A stretch of 64,000 nt of DNA from the NCBI RefSeq assembly GCF_009649815.1, contig NZ_WJIC01000002.1:1-64000 (forward strand), given 5' to 3'. This document shows, in pieces, positions 16,876 to 25,465 of this stretch. The first letter of the stretch is position 1, and each line of letters starts with the position of its first letter. A program made the position numbers and the translations under genes. Under the pieces are notes generated by a model. That model was not told the origin of the DNA, ran no database searches, and saw nothing but the letters and a program-made list of their open reading frames with translations. The DNA comes from Nocardia sp. SYP-A9097. Its GTDB lineage: Bacteria > Actinomycetota > Actinomycetes > Mycobacteriales > Mycobacteriaceae.

Positions 16876-19800
16876 TCATTCGCCGGGACCGCGGCAGGCT
16901 TGACTCAGCGATACCTCACGGACCTGGTGCACGCGCTGCGGGGCGTGATTCGGGCTGCCTCGTTCGGCCAGCAGTGCCAGCGCGACATCCAGCCGCTGCC
17001 GCAGTCGGGACGCCGAAACATGATGTGCAGCAGCACTTTCCGGGTAGCCGAGGAAGTCGGCGAGTTCGGCGAGGGTGTCGTCGACGGGGCCGAGTACGGT
17101 CGCGCCGGTCTCCAGGCCGGCAATGGTGCCCGCGTACGGCAGCAGGTGGTCGTATAGTTCGCGGGCCCACGGTCGATCGCTCAGTGCGATGGACAGGCGG
17201 GCGCGTACCGAGCTGAAGGTGGTCCAGAACTGCGGGGCCAGTGGCGCGGCATCCCGCATCACCTGCCGCGCCAACTCGTGCTGTCCCGAATGCACCAGCG
17301 CCATGGCGTAGCCGTGTATGAAGAGCTCGGGTTTCACGGCCGCGCGTTCGCGCATGTCATCGAGGTACCCCGACATGTCATCGCGCTGCCAGGCGAGCGA
17401 GATGGCGATACCGATATGCAGTGCGTTGGGTTCGCGGGACGGTTCCGCAACGCCCGCTTCGGTATTCGCCACGATCTCGTCGGCCGCGGCCGGTTCGATC
17501 GCGAGCATGAGCGCCACGCCGTCGGTATTGCCGCGCAATAGTTCGAGCACCATATCGAAGGGTGCGATGGCGTCGAGCAGATGCCGTAGCTGACCGTCGG
17601 TGGCGTACTCGCTCGCGCTGCGGGCATGGTCGGCGGCGGCGACCAGTTCGGCGTCGGCGAGCGCGGACCGGAACAACAGATAGTGTGCGAGCGCGCGGAA
17701 TTCGGTGAGTTCGGCGTCGGTGGCGATCCGAAGCATCTGTTCCGCATGGCATTTCAGATCTTCCGCGCGGAGGAAGCCGCGACGCGCGAAGGCGGAGAAG
17801 GCTTGCGCGTTCAGCACCGTACAGAGCAGATCCGGATCAAGGATGGGCGCGGCCAGCGCACTCGCCGCTCGCGCGGCCTCCTCGGTGGCTTCGAGATCGT
17901 CCAGGGCCCGGTCGAAAACCGTGGTCACATGGATCCCGATTTGGGTGGTGACAGGCAGATTCGGATTCTCGAGCGCGATCCGCAAGGGTTCCCGGATGCC
18001 CGGATCCGGGGTGTGCCAATCGTGCACGGACCAGATCAGCGGCGTCGGCCAGCAGGTGGAGGCGCGCGCGAGAAGTTCTGCGCGGCCGAGTGATTCGGCC
18101 AATTCGATGGCCTGCGTGCGAGCCGTTCGCGCCGCGATGTGCTGCCCGTCGTAGGCCAGGGCGGTGACCAGTTCACAGCGTGCCTCGAGCAGGGCGATGC
18201 GATCCGCGCGCGCCGCGTTCGAGACGGTATGCCCGGCCAGCTCATGTAGCGCGAGCACCGACCGCCAGCGCCGTACGGCATCGGCCCGCATTCGGCGCTC
18301 GACACAGCGCCGGGCCGCCGCTCGCACGAATTCAAGTGCGCGAGCCGCTGTTTCGGCATTCGCGCCCAGCGCGGCGTGATGCGCCAGCGCGTCGATATCG
18401 GCACCGGGCGGCGCGATCGCCTCGGGCATCGCGGCCACCGTCTCGGCCTGCGAGCTGGTCGTGCTCGCACCGGCGGCGGTCCAGTGCAGCGCATCGTAAT
18501 CGCCGAGTGCACCGGTCGGCGCGAGAATGCCCACGGAGTGCGCGAGCGCGTCCATAGCGGAAGCCGACAGCGAATCGGCTTGCGCGGGATGGATTTCCGC
18601 TGGCCGGGCGAGCCCCGGAGATTTCACCGATACCCCGGCGGAATGCGCGAGCGCGTCGATGGCGGTGACGGATCGCGCCTTGGCGGCGGCCGTACTACCG
18701 GGGAGCCGGTCGCAGAGCAGTTCGAATGCGTCCCAATGCATTCGGGCGCGGCGCAGCATCGGAATGTCGTAGTAGACGGTTTCGCGGACCAGCGCGTGAT
18801 CGAAGGCGATGCGCCCACTGCGTTCGGTGCGCAGCAGGCGCGCGGCCTCGGCATCGGCGATGAGGTCGATCACGGTGTCGGGGCTCAGGGCGGCGGAGGC
18901 GGCGAGGGTATTGATATCGCTGTGCTCACCCCAGACCGACATGTGCCGCAGCAGTTCGGTCACCGCGGCGGGCAGCTGGCCGATACGACGGCCGAGCAGA
19001 TCGCGCACACTGTCCGGGAGTGCGTCGGTACTGCCCTGCCCGGCAACGAGTTTGGCCAATTCGCGGACGAACAGTGGATTGCCGCCGGTGCGGCGGCGCA
19101 GCAGTTCGACGGTGCGGTCGTCCAGGGTGGTCAGTCCGGCGGCGGCCGCCGCGCGGCGGGTGCCGGCCAGGTCGAGACCGTCGAGTTCGATGCGGTCGGC
19201 GGTGAAGAGGGCGAGGGCGGCGGCGGTATCGCGGACGCCGGGTCCGGCCTCGGTGCCGCGCAGGGTGGCGACGATCAGGATGGGGCGGTCGCGCAGCCAG
19301 TTCACCACCTGCCGCAGTACCTGCAGGGTGGCGGCGTCCGCACCGTGCACATCCTCGAGCACGATGGCGATGGGGCCGTTGCCGGAGCGTTCCCGGCAGG
19401 AGCGCACCACCCGCCGCGCGAGGGTGAAAGCGTCCGAGGCGGTATAGGTTTCGGGTTCGGCGGCATCGAGGCCGGTGAGGACCTCGGCCCAGGCCCAGGC
19501 CGGCGGTGCGCCCTCCACCTCCGGGCAGCGCCCGAAGACGGTGGTCCAGGAGGCTCCGGCCAACCGGTTGACGAGAGTGGCGGCGAGCGTGGTCTTGCCC
19601 GCCCCTGCCTCTCCGGAGAGCCAGACCAGGCGTACGTGTCCGGCCGCGGCGGCCGCGGCGGCGGTCTCGAGTGCATCGCGTTGTTCGCGGTATCCGCTGT
19701 CCGACAAGGGATCCGCCGTCCGCGACGGTGCTGCCTCGGCCGGGCGGAGTACGAGCGGCGGGGCCGGTGTCTCGGTCTCCACCGAATGGGTGAGGATGGC

Positions 19801-20553
19801 CGTCTCCAGATCGCGTAGCCCGGGTCCGGGATCGACGCCGAACTCCAGGGTGAGGAATTCGCGGCTGTGCCGCACGGTGGCGAGTGCGTCCAGGGACTGG
19901 CCGAGCCGGTACTGGGCCAGGGCGAGCAGTCGCGCGCACTCCTCCCGGCCGGGATGTTCGGCGAAGATGGGCCGCAGGGCCAGGACCACCTCGGCGGGCC
20001 GGTTCATCTCCAGTGCCGCCTGTGCCCGCAGTTCGGCGGCGGTGAGCCGCAGTGCCGCGAGCCGCGCGGTTTCCTGTGTCGCCCAGGGCATTCCGGCGAA
20101 GGATTCGAAGGCATTGCCGTGCCAGCAACCCAGTGCGGCATCGAGCACCCGCACCTGTTCCAGCGGGTCGGGGCGCACCGCGGGATCACGCATGGCCGAT
20201 TCATGCCCGTGCAGCAATTGTTCGAAATGCCATGAATCGACCTGTTCGGGTTCGAGATTCAGGGCGTACCCGTGTGATTCGGAGACGATTATGCGGGACT
20301 GTGCCCGGCGTGGCCGGTCGGGTTCGAAGACCCGGCGCAGATTGTGAATGTAGACCTGGAGCGCGGCAACGGCTTTCGCCGGTGGATCACCGCTCCAGAG
20401 GTCGTCGATCAGTCGATCGGTCGGAACCACCCGCCCACCCGCGGCGACCAAACGCCCGAGCACCGCGCATTGCATCGGAGCCCCCGGTGGCATTCGCTGC
20501 CCGTCGATATTGATGTGCAGCGGACCCAGCACATCGATCCGCGTTACCGCCAT
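16876..20553 (-). CDS. Large SARP/BTAD-type regulator with AAA ATPase and TPR-like tail
   Basis: A 1225-residue AfsR/SARP-like regulator. Residues 1-95 form an OmpR-type DNA-binding domain (LVAAGGRVVPTDRLIDDLW, VAALQVYIHNLRR), 95-250 the bacterial transcriptional activation domain, then an ATPase with Walker A GEAGAGKTT near 310-318 and Walker B-like IAIVLEDVHGAD near 395-405. The rest is helical and TPR-like. Between about 630 and 725 a DALAH motif occurs three times with Ala/Pro-rich linkers, an unusual insertion. SARPs commonly control secondary metabolism, but no biosynthetic cluster is adjacent. It is divergent from the MmyB-domain gene, its likely regulatory partner or target. Confidence 0.88.
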   Translation of the reverse strand: MAVTRIDVLGPLHINIDGQRMPPGAPMQCAVLGRLVAAGGRVVPTDRLIDDLWSGDPPAKAVAALQVYIHNLRRVFEPDRPRRAQSRIIVSESHGYALNLEPEQVDSWHFEQLLHGHESAMRDPAVRPDPLEQVRVLDAALGCWHGNAFESFAGMPWATQETARLAALRLTAAELRAQAALEMNRPAEVVLALRPIFAEHPGREECARLLALAQYRLGQSLDALATVRHSREFLTLEFGVDPGPGLRDLETAILTHSVETETPAPPLVLRPAEAAPSRTADPLSDSGYREQRDALETAAAAAAAGHVRLVWLSGEAGAGKTTLAATLVNRLAGASWTTVFGRCPEVEGAPPAWAWAEVLTGLDAAEPETYTASDAFTLARRVVRSCRERSGNGPIAIVLEDVHGADAATLQVLRQVVNWLRDRPILIVATLRGTEAGPGVRDTAAALALFTADRIELDGLDLAGTRRAAAAAGLTTLDDRTVELLRRRTGGNPLFVRELAKLVAGQGSTDALPDSVRDLLGRRIGQLPAAVTELLRHMSVWGEHSDINTLAASAALSPDTVIDLIADAEAARLLRTERSGRIAFDHALVRETVYYDIPMLRRARMHWDAFELLCDRLPGSTAAAKARSVTAIDALAHSAGVSVKSPGLARPAEIHPAQADSLSASAMDALAHSVGILAPTGALGDYDALHWTAAGASTTSSQAETVAAMPEAIAPPGADIDALAHHAALGANAETAARALEFVRAAARRCVERRMRADAVRRWRSVLALHELAGHTVSNAARADRIALLEARCELVTALAYDGQHIAARTARTQAIELAESLGRAELLARASTCWPTPLIWSVHDWHTPDPGIREPLRIALENPNLPVTTQIGIHVTTVFDRALDDLEATEEAARAASALAAPILDPDLLCTVLNAQAFSAFARRGFLRAEDLKCHAEQMLRIATDAELTEFRALAHYLLFRSALADAELVAAADHARSASEYATDGQLRHLLDAIAPFDMVLELLRGNTDGVALMLAIEPAAADEIVANTEAGVAEPSREPNALHIGIAISLAWQRDDMSGYLDDMRERAAVKPELFIHGYAMALVHSGQHELARQVMRDAAPLAPQFWTTFSSVRARLSIALSDRPWARELYDHLLPYAGTIAGLETGATVLGPVDDTLAELADFLGYPESAAAHHVSASRLRQRLDVALALLAERGSPNHAPQRVHQVREVSLSQACRGPGE

Positions 20554-20641
20554 GGCGCGGAACCACCCCCATTACCCACTTCAGAACCAGATCAAACAAG
20601 GTCTTCAATATGGCAGAAATTCTGCGGTAATACCCAGTCTT

Positions 20642-21181
20642 GTGATCCGGCTTAACTCGATACGAAGTCGATCACAAGAGTTGTACCGCACACTGCCTAG
20701 GGTGTTCGACCCCTCCCGGCCTCCGCCCGCCGATCTCGCGGTACTGCACAGCCTTACGCATCCGGCGTGCCTGCACGACGGCGCCTTCGATGTAGTGGCC
20801 TCGAACAGCGCCTTCAGCAGATTGTTTCCGGGCACCGGCCCCGGTGCGAATCTGCTGACCGCCATCATGCTCGAACCCATGGCGCGCTACCGCCTCGGTG
20901 ATTGGGAGGTGGAGGCGCAGACCATGATCTCGTCGTTCCGCGGCTCCGGTCCCGAACTCATCGTGCCCGAACGCAAGGAGGAGATCCTCAATCAGTGCCG
21001 GCGCGCACCGGAGTGGGATCGACTGTGGCACAACGAGGCCGAACCGGATGAGCGGATCGAGCGGACCCTGCTCATGCGGGAATCCGCCGCTCGCAAGGAG
21101 CGGCGGATGTATGTGCAGACCTTCCAGTTCCAGGCGCCGCGGCGGCCGTGGTGGCTGCTGACCGTGGTGCCGGTCGAATAG
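20642..21181 (+). CDS. MmyB-like ligand-binding domain protein without HTH
   Basis: About 179 residues matching the MmyB-type domain normally found behind an XRE helix-turn-helix: LYRTLPRVFDPSRP, then AFDVVASNSAFSRLFPG, ANLLTAIMLEPMARYRLGDWE, APEWDRLWHNE and a WWLLTVVPVE end. No HTH is encoded upstream before the divergent SARP start, so this looks like a freestanding sensor domain or a truncated regulator. The start is uncertain (GTG 20642, GTG 20702, or ATG 20552 overlapping the SARP start); none has a ribosome site. It ends 2 nt before the convergent gene at 21184. Confidence 0.7.
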   Translation: MIRLNSIRSRSQELYRTLPRVFDPSRPPPADLAVLHSLTHPACLHDGAFDVVASNSAFSRLFPGTGPGANLLTAIMLEPMARYRLGDWEVEAQTMISSFRGSGPELIVPERKEEILNQCRRAPEWDRLWHNEAEPDERIERTLLMRESAARKERRMYVQTFQFQAPRRPWWLLTVVPVE

Positions 21182-21183
21182 CC

Positions 21184-21705
21184 TCAGGCTTCGGCGGCGA
21201 GTGGTTCGAACCAGCCGTCCTCGGGTTCGGCGAAGCCGTGGTACATGAGTGGAATGCGCCGGTCCACCTCGAAATGCCGGTAGACGGCGAGCATTGCCGA
21301 GCGCACGGCCTCATCGTGGAAGTCGTCGATGCGCCGTGGGCCGAGCGTGTGCTCGGGGAGCAGTTCCAGCCTGGTGATCTCCTCGGAATCGTCGAGGTCC
21401 AGGCCCATGGGCGCGGGGTCGGCGATGAAGTGATCGCGCAGTATGGCGCGTACCCGGGACGGATCGTGGATACCGGGCCGGAAGGCCAGGAATCGGGTGC
21501 GGATGGCGGGCATGGAATGCACCTGCAACCAGTCCACCAGGGTGGCGTTCGGGTGGGGTATGCGGCCGGTCAGCGGTGCCTGCTCGAGCAGATGCAGCAT
21601 GCTGCCGCCGGGGACACGTGGTTCGGGAACCAGGAACAGGGTGAGCGCGGGAGAGCCCGATACCCTGTCGGCGAGATAGACCTTGGTGGCCATGGGGTCG
21701 GGCAT
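21184..21705 (-). CDS. Hypothetical 173-aa protein
   Basis: A soluble protein of 173 residues with no recognised family. It has a strong ribosome site (GAAGGAG about 6 nt before the ATG), normal coding composition and good start context, so it is a real gene. Features: no signal or TM segment; blocks LTLFLVPEPRVPGG, FLAFRPGIHDPSRVRAIL and a C-terminal YRHFEVDRRIPLMYHGF. It converges on the MmyB-domain gene with a 2-nt gap. A 10-bp palindrome lies 56 nt upstream of its start. Confidence 0.72.
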   Translation of the reverse strand: MPDPMATKVYLADRVSGSPALTLFLVPEPRVPGGSMLHLLEQAPLTGRIPHPNATLVDWLQVHSMPAIRTRFLAFRPGIHDPSRVRAILRDHFIADPAPMGLDLDDSEEITRLELLPEHTLGPRRIDDFHDEAVRSAMLAVYRHFEVDRRIPLMYHGFAEPEDGWFEPLAAEA

Positions 21706-21760
21706 GCGCTTCTCCTTCGAGAAAGAGGGGCGGCCTCAACGCGACCCCGCGCCCGGTTGC

Positions 21761-21770
21761 TGACATGTCA
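21761..21770. promoter_or_regulatory. TGACATGTCA palindrome
   Basis: A perfect 10-bp palindrome upstream of the 21184-21705 gene, in a 145-bp intergenic segment. It could be an operator; no assigned regulator. Confidence 0.3.
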
Positions 21771-21850
21771 TCGGAGTGTTCCGCCGACCGCCGAGTCAGA
21801 TGACTGCTCGACGGCCGACCGGTGCAACACCCGGAATTATAGTCGCGAAG

Positions 21851-22525
21851 CTAAGCGTCGATCAGCCTGTTTCGCGCGGGCCGCGCACTGAACTGGCCCT
21901 CGATGGTGGCCCGGACGGTCGGCCACTCCTCGTCCAGGATCGAGTAGAAAGCGGTGCTGCGCACCTCGCCGTCCAGGCCGCGCGAGTGTGCCCGCCGCAC
22001 TCCGTCGCTGGTCGCGCCGAGCCGCTCGATTGCCAAGCGGGAGCGGCGGTTTCGCACATCTGCCCGCATGCTGATGCGACGCACCCGCCAGGTCTCGAAG
22101 GCGTGCTGCAGCAACAGCAACTTGGATTCCAGGTTGATGCCCGCCCCGCGCGCCTGCGGCGACAGCCAGGTATTGCCGATTTCGGCGGCGTCGGGCACCG
22201 CCATCAGGGGATCCCCCGGCGGCAGGCCGTGCACCATCGGCCACACCATCGGCCCCTGCCAATAGTCGAATCTGGTGAACCGGGTCGACCCCAGCACCCG
22301 GCCGCTCGCGACCGCGATGATCGCGAAAGCGAGCGAGGTCCCGGCGGCATGCCCGGCCAATGCCTGCGCCACATACTCCAGCGCCTCATCGACTCCGTGC
22401 GGGACAGGAGTGAACGCGTACTCGTCGCGATTCCCCACCGCTGCCTGCGCAATACCCGAAGCATGCTGCGGCGCAAGGGGTTCCAGCCGTACCAGACGGC
22501 CGGTCAGAGTAAGGGGTACAGGCAC
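21851..22525 (-). CDS. GNAT-family N-acetyltransferase (RimJ/RimL type)
   Basis: A 224-residue acetyltransferase. The RimJ/L layout is evident: LTGRLVRLEPLAPQH at the N-terminus, EIGNTWLSPQARGAGINLES for the acetyl-CoA-binding region, then AFETWRVRRISMRADVRNRRS and AIERLGATSDGVRRAHSRG typical of this subfamily (N-terminal or small-molecule amine acetylation). The Q/RxxGxG/A pattern reads QARGAG. It is divergent from the SDR gene with a 352-bp gap. Substrate unknown. Confidence 0.87.
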   Translation of the reverse strand: MPVPLTLTGRLVRLEPLAPQHASGIAQAAVGNRDEYAFTPVPHGVDEALEYVAQALAGHAAGTSLAFAIIAVASGRVLGSTRFTRFDYWQGPMVWPMVHGLPPGDPLMAVPDAAEIGNTWLSPQARGAGINLESKLLLLQHAFETWRVRRISMRADVRNRRSRLAIERLGATSDGVRRAHSRGLDGEVRSTAFYSILDEEWPTVRATIEGQFSARPARNRLIDA

Positions 22526-22877
22526 GTTCCCTCGATCTTTCGGAGACGGTCAGGGGCCCGCTTCAGGCAGTGCCGCACCGGCCGTGTGCTCCGGAATCGA
22601 CGAATCAGCCTTGGCGCGCCAGTAGCAGCATCGAACAGTGCGATGAACGATAGCGGAACAAGGGTTCACAACAAGGCAGGCGGCGTGCAAATTCAATCCG
22701 CTGCCGAGCGTGTCGCGCCGGACACGTCAACGCACCGCCCAAATCCGTCAGATCGCCCGGTCACAACCGGACTTTCAGGGCCTGGCCGGAGGACCTCGGA
22801 GCCGGGCCAGGCTACGTTGAAACCCGTTCGATCGGGCGACGGTTTCGCAGTCGCCCGGCAATGGAATGGAGGCGGGT
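22526..22877. other. Intergenic region between GNAT and SDR genes
   Basis: A 352-bp divergent promoter region. A TACGTT hexamer near 22812 could be a -10 element for the SDR gene. No coding signal or repeat seen. Confidence 0.5.
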
Positions 22878-23624
22878 ATGACGCGCAATGGAGCCGGGCG
22901 ATTCGGCGGCAAGGTCGCATTGGTAACCGGGGCGTCCTCCGGGCTCGGCCAAGCCGTGGCGCGGTCGCTGAGCGCGGGCGGCGCGGATGTGTTCGGTACC
23001 GGACGGGATGAGGCGCGACTCAGCGCCACTCTAGCCGAAAATGCCTGGCTGGCAGCCGATCTCACCGATCCGGCGGCTTGCGCTGAGGCCGTGCGGGCCT
23101 GCTCGGAGCGATTCGACGGAATCGACATCCTGGTCAACGCGGCGGGCGCGCACACCATGCGCCACACCGCCGAAGTCACCGACAAGGAATGGGAGCACGA
23201 CCTGGCCGTCAACCTCAGCGCCCCATTCTTCCTCTCCCGCGCGGCCCTCCCCCACCTGCTCGACCGGCAAGGCTGCATCGTCAACGTCGCTTCGATCGCG
23301 GGCCTGGAAGGCCAGGCATACTCGGCCGGTTACTGCGCCGCCAAACACGGCCTCATCGGCCTGACCCGTGCCATGGCACTGGAATTCGACGGCCGCGGCA
23401 TCCGCGTCAACGCCGTCTGCCCCGGCGGCATGACCACCCCCCTCCTGGAAAACTTCACCTTCCCCGAGGACCCCGACTACACCCTCATCATGAAAACCGC
23501 GACGCCCCGCGGCCTGATGGACCCCACCCAGGTAGCCAACGTCATCACCTTCCTCTGCTCCGACGAAGCCTCCGCCGTCCACGGCGCCGTCTACACCGTC
23601 GACAACGGCAAAATGGCCCTCTGA
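22878..23624 (+). CDS. Short-chain dehydrogenase/reductase
   Basis: A 248-residue classical SDR. Cofactor motif TGASSGLG at 17-24, NAAG at 87-90, catalytic S139, and YCAAK giving Y152 and K156. The GTGRDEARL after the second beta strand, with an Arg rather than an acid, suggests NADP(H) preference. I start at 22878 since GGAGG lies immediately upstream; an ATG at 22866 is too close to that site. Standalone gene, convergent with the 23630 membrane protein. Substrate unknown. Confidence 0.92.
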   Translation: MTRNGAGRFGGKVALVTGASSGLGQAVARSLSAGGADVFGTGRDEARLSATLAENAWLAADLTDPAACAEAVRACSERFDGIDILVNAAGAHTMRHTAEVTDKEWEHDLAVNLSAPFFLSRAALPHLLDRQGCIVNVASIAGLEGQAYSAGYCAAKHGLIGLTRAMALEFDGRGIRVNAVCPGGMTTPLLENFTFPEDPDYTLIMKTATPRGLMDPTQVANVITFLCSDEASAVHGAVYTVDNGKMAL

Positions 23625-23629
23625 TGTGT

Positions 23630-24094
23630 TCAGGGGTTGGGGATCGCTTCGGTGGCCCATTCGGCGAAGGCCGTGAACATGAGGCCGATGACGCCTGCGA
23701 ACCAGGGGACTATGCGGGCATTGTCGGCAAACCAGTCGAATGTCGCCCATCCTGATGAGGGGATTGTGGCGGACCAGATGAAGAAGGCAGCCGCCGCCAG
23801 TAAGGCGCGAACCGCGGATCCTCTTGGGCCGCCGGCGTGTTTGAGAGATAGGAAGAAGGTGATGACCAGGGCTGCGGCCGCACTGAGTATCCACCATGCG
23901 GTACTCGGCACTCCACCGTTGGCTTGGCCGGAGAATCCCACGATTCCGGCCGCGTAGATAGCCGCGATATCGCCGGGGATCCATTTGACGACCTTGTCGA
24001 TGAAATTGGAGAACTGGTCTCTGATACTCGGGGCCCCCTCGTCGAGGTCGCCGGGAAGCGGGCCCTCATCGGTTGCTATTCGCCAGACGCTCAT
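23630..24094 (-). CDS. Membrane protein divergent from the caspase-like cassette
   Basis: A 154-residue membrane protein with a soluble acidic N-terminus (about 35 residues) and about four hydrophobic helices. The segment FIDKVVKWIPGDIAAIYAAG before the first helix recalls a group of small membrane proteins with an IPxxxxAxY motif that I have seen near conflict-type genes; this is recollection, not a search. It starts at 24094 with AGAGG upstream and shares a 58-bp divergent promoter with the two-gene cassette beginning at 24153. It might be a membrane effector or a target of the protease. Function unknown. Confidence 0.68.
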   Translation of the reverse strand: MSVWRIATDEGPLPGDLDEGAPSIRDQFSNFIDKVVKWIPGDIAAIYAAGIVGFSGQANGGVPSTAWWILSAAAALVITFFLSLKHAGGPRGSAVRALLAAAAFFIWSATIPSSGWATFDWFADNARIVPWFAGVIGLMFTAFAEWATEAIPNP

Positions 24095-24152
24095 GGCATT
24101 GCCTCTATCTCGCAGCAGTAATACAGTTTCGCTATAAATGGAGGGTAGCGCA

Positions 24153-24521
24153 GTGAGTATCTGGTCGAGAGATGATTGGTCAACCCCTTCGGCGCTGGGC
24201 TCGGATCCACCGCTCCTGTTCAGCCGGAACTCCAGGCGGCTCATCGAAGCGGTAGTACGGTGGGTGGCGGTACATCCGGCACCCGACAGGCCATTTCTCG
24301 ATGCCGATATTCCGGGCGAGGTAGACGACGCCGACCATGGATTGAGCCCGCGCGATGTGGCCGAGGCGCTCATCGATCCCGGGCATCCCGCCCGCCCCGC
24401 CATCACGGCATTATTCGAAGCCGGATTCAGCGGCTACCGCGGATCCCAGGAAGAACTCATCCGAGAAATCGCTTCCGTTTTCGAACAGGAAGCCGCCAAC
24501 TGGGAGCGATTCAATGGCTGA
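24153..24521 (+). CDS. Unknown 122-aa protein preceding the protease
   Basis: A 122-residue acidic helical protein starting at a GTG preceded by GGAGGG. Its gene overlaps the next by 8 nt (24514-24521), indicating translational coupling with the caspase-like protease. Sequence blocks: FSRNSRRLIEAVVRWV, then LSPRDVAEALIDPG and EELIREIASVFEQEAANW at the end. It could be an adaptor or effector-associated domain for the protease. I recognise no family. Confidence 0.7.
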   Translation: MSIWSRDDWSTPSALGSDPPLLFSRNSRRLIEAVVRWVAVHPAPDRPFLDADIPGEVDDADHGLSPRDVAEALIDPGHPARPAITALFEAGFSGYRGSQEELIREIASVFEQEAANWERFNG

Positions 24522-25110
24522 CCTGCTTTTCATCAGTCCCAATGAGCGGGGGGCGCCGCGCACTCTCGCACCGGTTTCGCAGGCGGTAAAACCGTCGGTG
24601 CCCACACGCCACTCCGTGACAGACCTGCACCACCACGCTGCCACCAGAACCGCGATCGACCACTACTTGCGATACGCGGACTGCACCCTCTACCTCGGGC
24701 ATGGCCGCCCGAATTCGCTGGGTGCTTCAACATCAAACCCGTTGATAGACAATAACAATCTCACCGGAAACCAGATCCTGGTCGCACTCGCATGCCACGC
24801 CGGCGCGATGCTGGCACCCAGCGTATTCACCACCGCCGCCACCGGCGTATTCGTCGGCTTCACCACGGTAATGATTCATCCGCGCAGACAATATGGGCGC
24901 GCCAACACCGCATACGAGAACGCCCTGGCGACATTCCTGACCGGCGGCACAGCCATCGGCCTGCACACCGATCTGATCACCGAAATGAACATGGCCGCAA
25001 TGGATTACCTTGCACAGCCCCGAACCTCGAACACCTTGTTCGCATTCGCCGCGCTACGCGCGAACACCGTCGCGCTGACGATCGTCGGCGACGGCAGCCG
25101 AACCATCTGA
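24514..25110 (+). CDS. Caspase/CHAT-like cysteine protease domain protein
   Basis: A 198-residue protein that looks like a minimal caspase-fold (CHAT-like) peptidase. A TLYLGHG strand supplies H63 and, 31 residues later, ILVALACHAGA supplies C94, the order and context of the His-Cys dyad; NNLTG precedes the Cys strand as in CHAT proteins. VFVGFTTVMIHP and a helical C-terminus follow. CHAT proteases act in programmed cell death and anti-phage systems such as gRAMP/Craspase. The gene overlaps the upstream 122-aa ORF. Dyad assignment is by eye; distant relatives with other functions remain possible. Confidence 0.7.
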   Translation: MADLLFISPNERGAPRTLAPVSQAVKPSVPTRHSVTDLHHHAATRTAIDHYLRYADCTLYLGHGRPNSLGASTSNPLIDNNNLTGNQILVALACHAGAMLAPSVFTTAATGVFVGFTTVMIHPRRQYGRANTAYENALATFLTGGTAIGLHTDLITEMNMAAMDYLAQPRTSNTLFAFAALRANTVALTIVGDGSRTI

Positions 25111-25231
25111 GCAGGCCTACCGCAGTGGACCGTCGAGGGCCTCGGTGAGCAGTTCTTTGACCGCTCAGGTAAAGCTCGAGAAATGTGAAGGCGGAGCAGT
25201 TCACACTGCCCGGCATTCGAGGGGAGAAGGC

Positions 25232-25290
25232 ATGTCCACCAACACTATTCGTCGTCACCTGATTCTCGCGGCGGCCGAGGTCGTGGCTTC
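25232..25290 (+). pseudogene. TetR-type regulator remnant (N-terminal stub)
   Basis: A strong ribosome site (GGGGAGAAGG) precedes an ATG and the peptide MSTNTIRRHLILAAAEVVA, which matches the opening of TetR-family DNA-binding domains. After about 19 codons the similarity stops and the DNA becomes the 3' part of an antisense flavoprotein remnant. It appears cut by a deletion. Confidence 0.5.
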
Positions 25291-25465
25291 AGCGACCTCG
25301 GTGGCAGCCTCGATCGCGGTGAGATTACCGCCGACCACCAGCACGTTCCCGTTCTCGCCGAGTTCATCCAAGCGTGCGCGCAGGCGCAGCACAGCCGGCC
25401 GCGCGGCCACATGGAAGGCATGCTCGGCGACACCCGGCCCCGAGAACAACAATGCGATGCTTCAT
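25255..25465 (-). pseudogene. NAD(P)/FAD oxidoreductase remnant (NDH-2-like)
   Basis: The minus strand opens with AGGAGC and an ATG reading MKHRIVVLGAG, the N-terminal FAD motif of NADH-dehydrogenase-like flavoproteins. It then jumps, in a different frame, to PGVAEHAFHVAARPAVLRLR followed by the NAD motif VLVVGGNLTAIEAATEVAEA. About 100 family residues between these blocks are missing, and everything after the second motif is gone. Two deletions therefore seem likely, one internal (junction near a GCCGGG at about 25440) and one fusing its end to the TetR stub. Confidence 0.65.
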
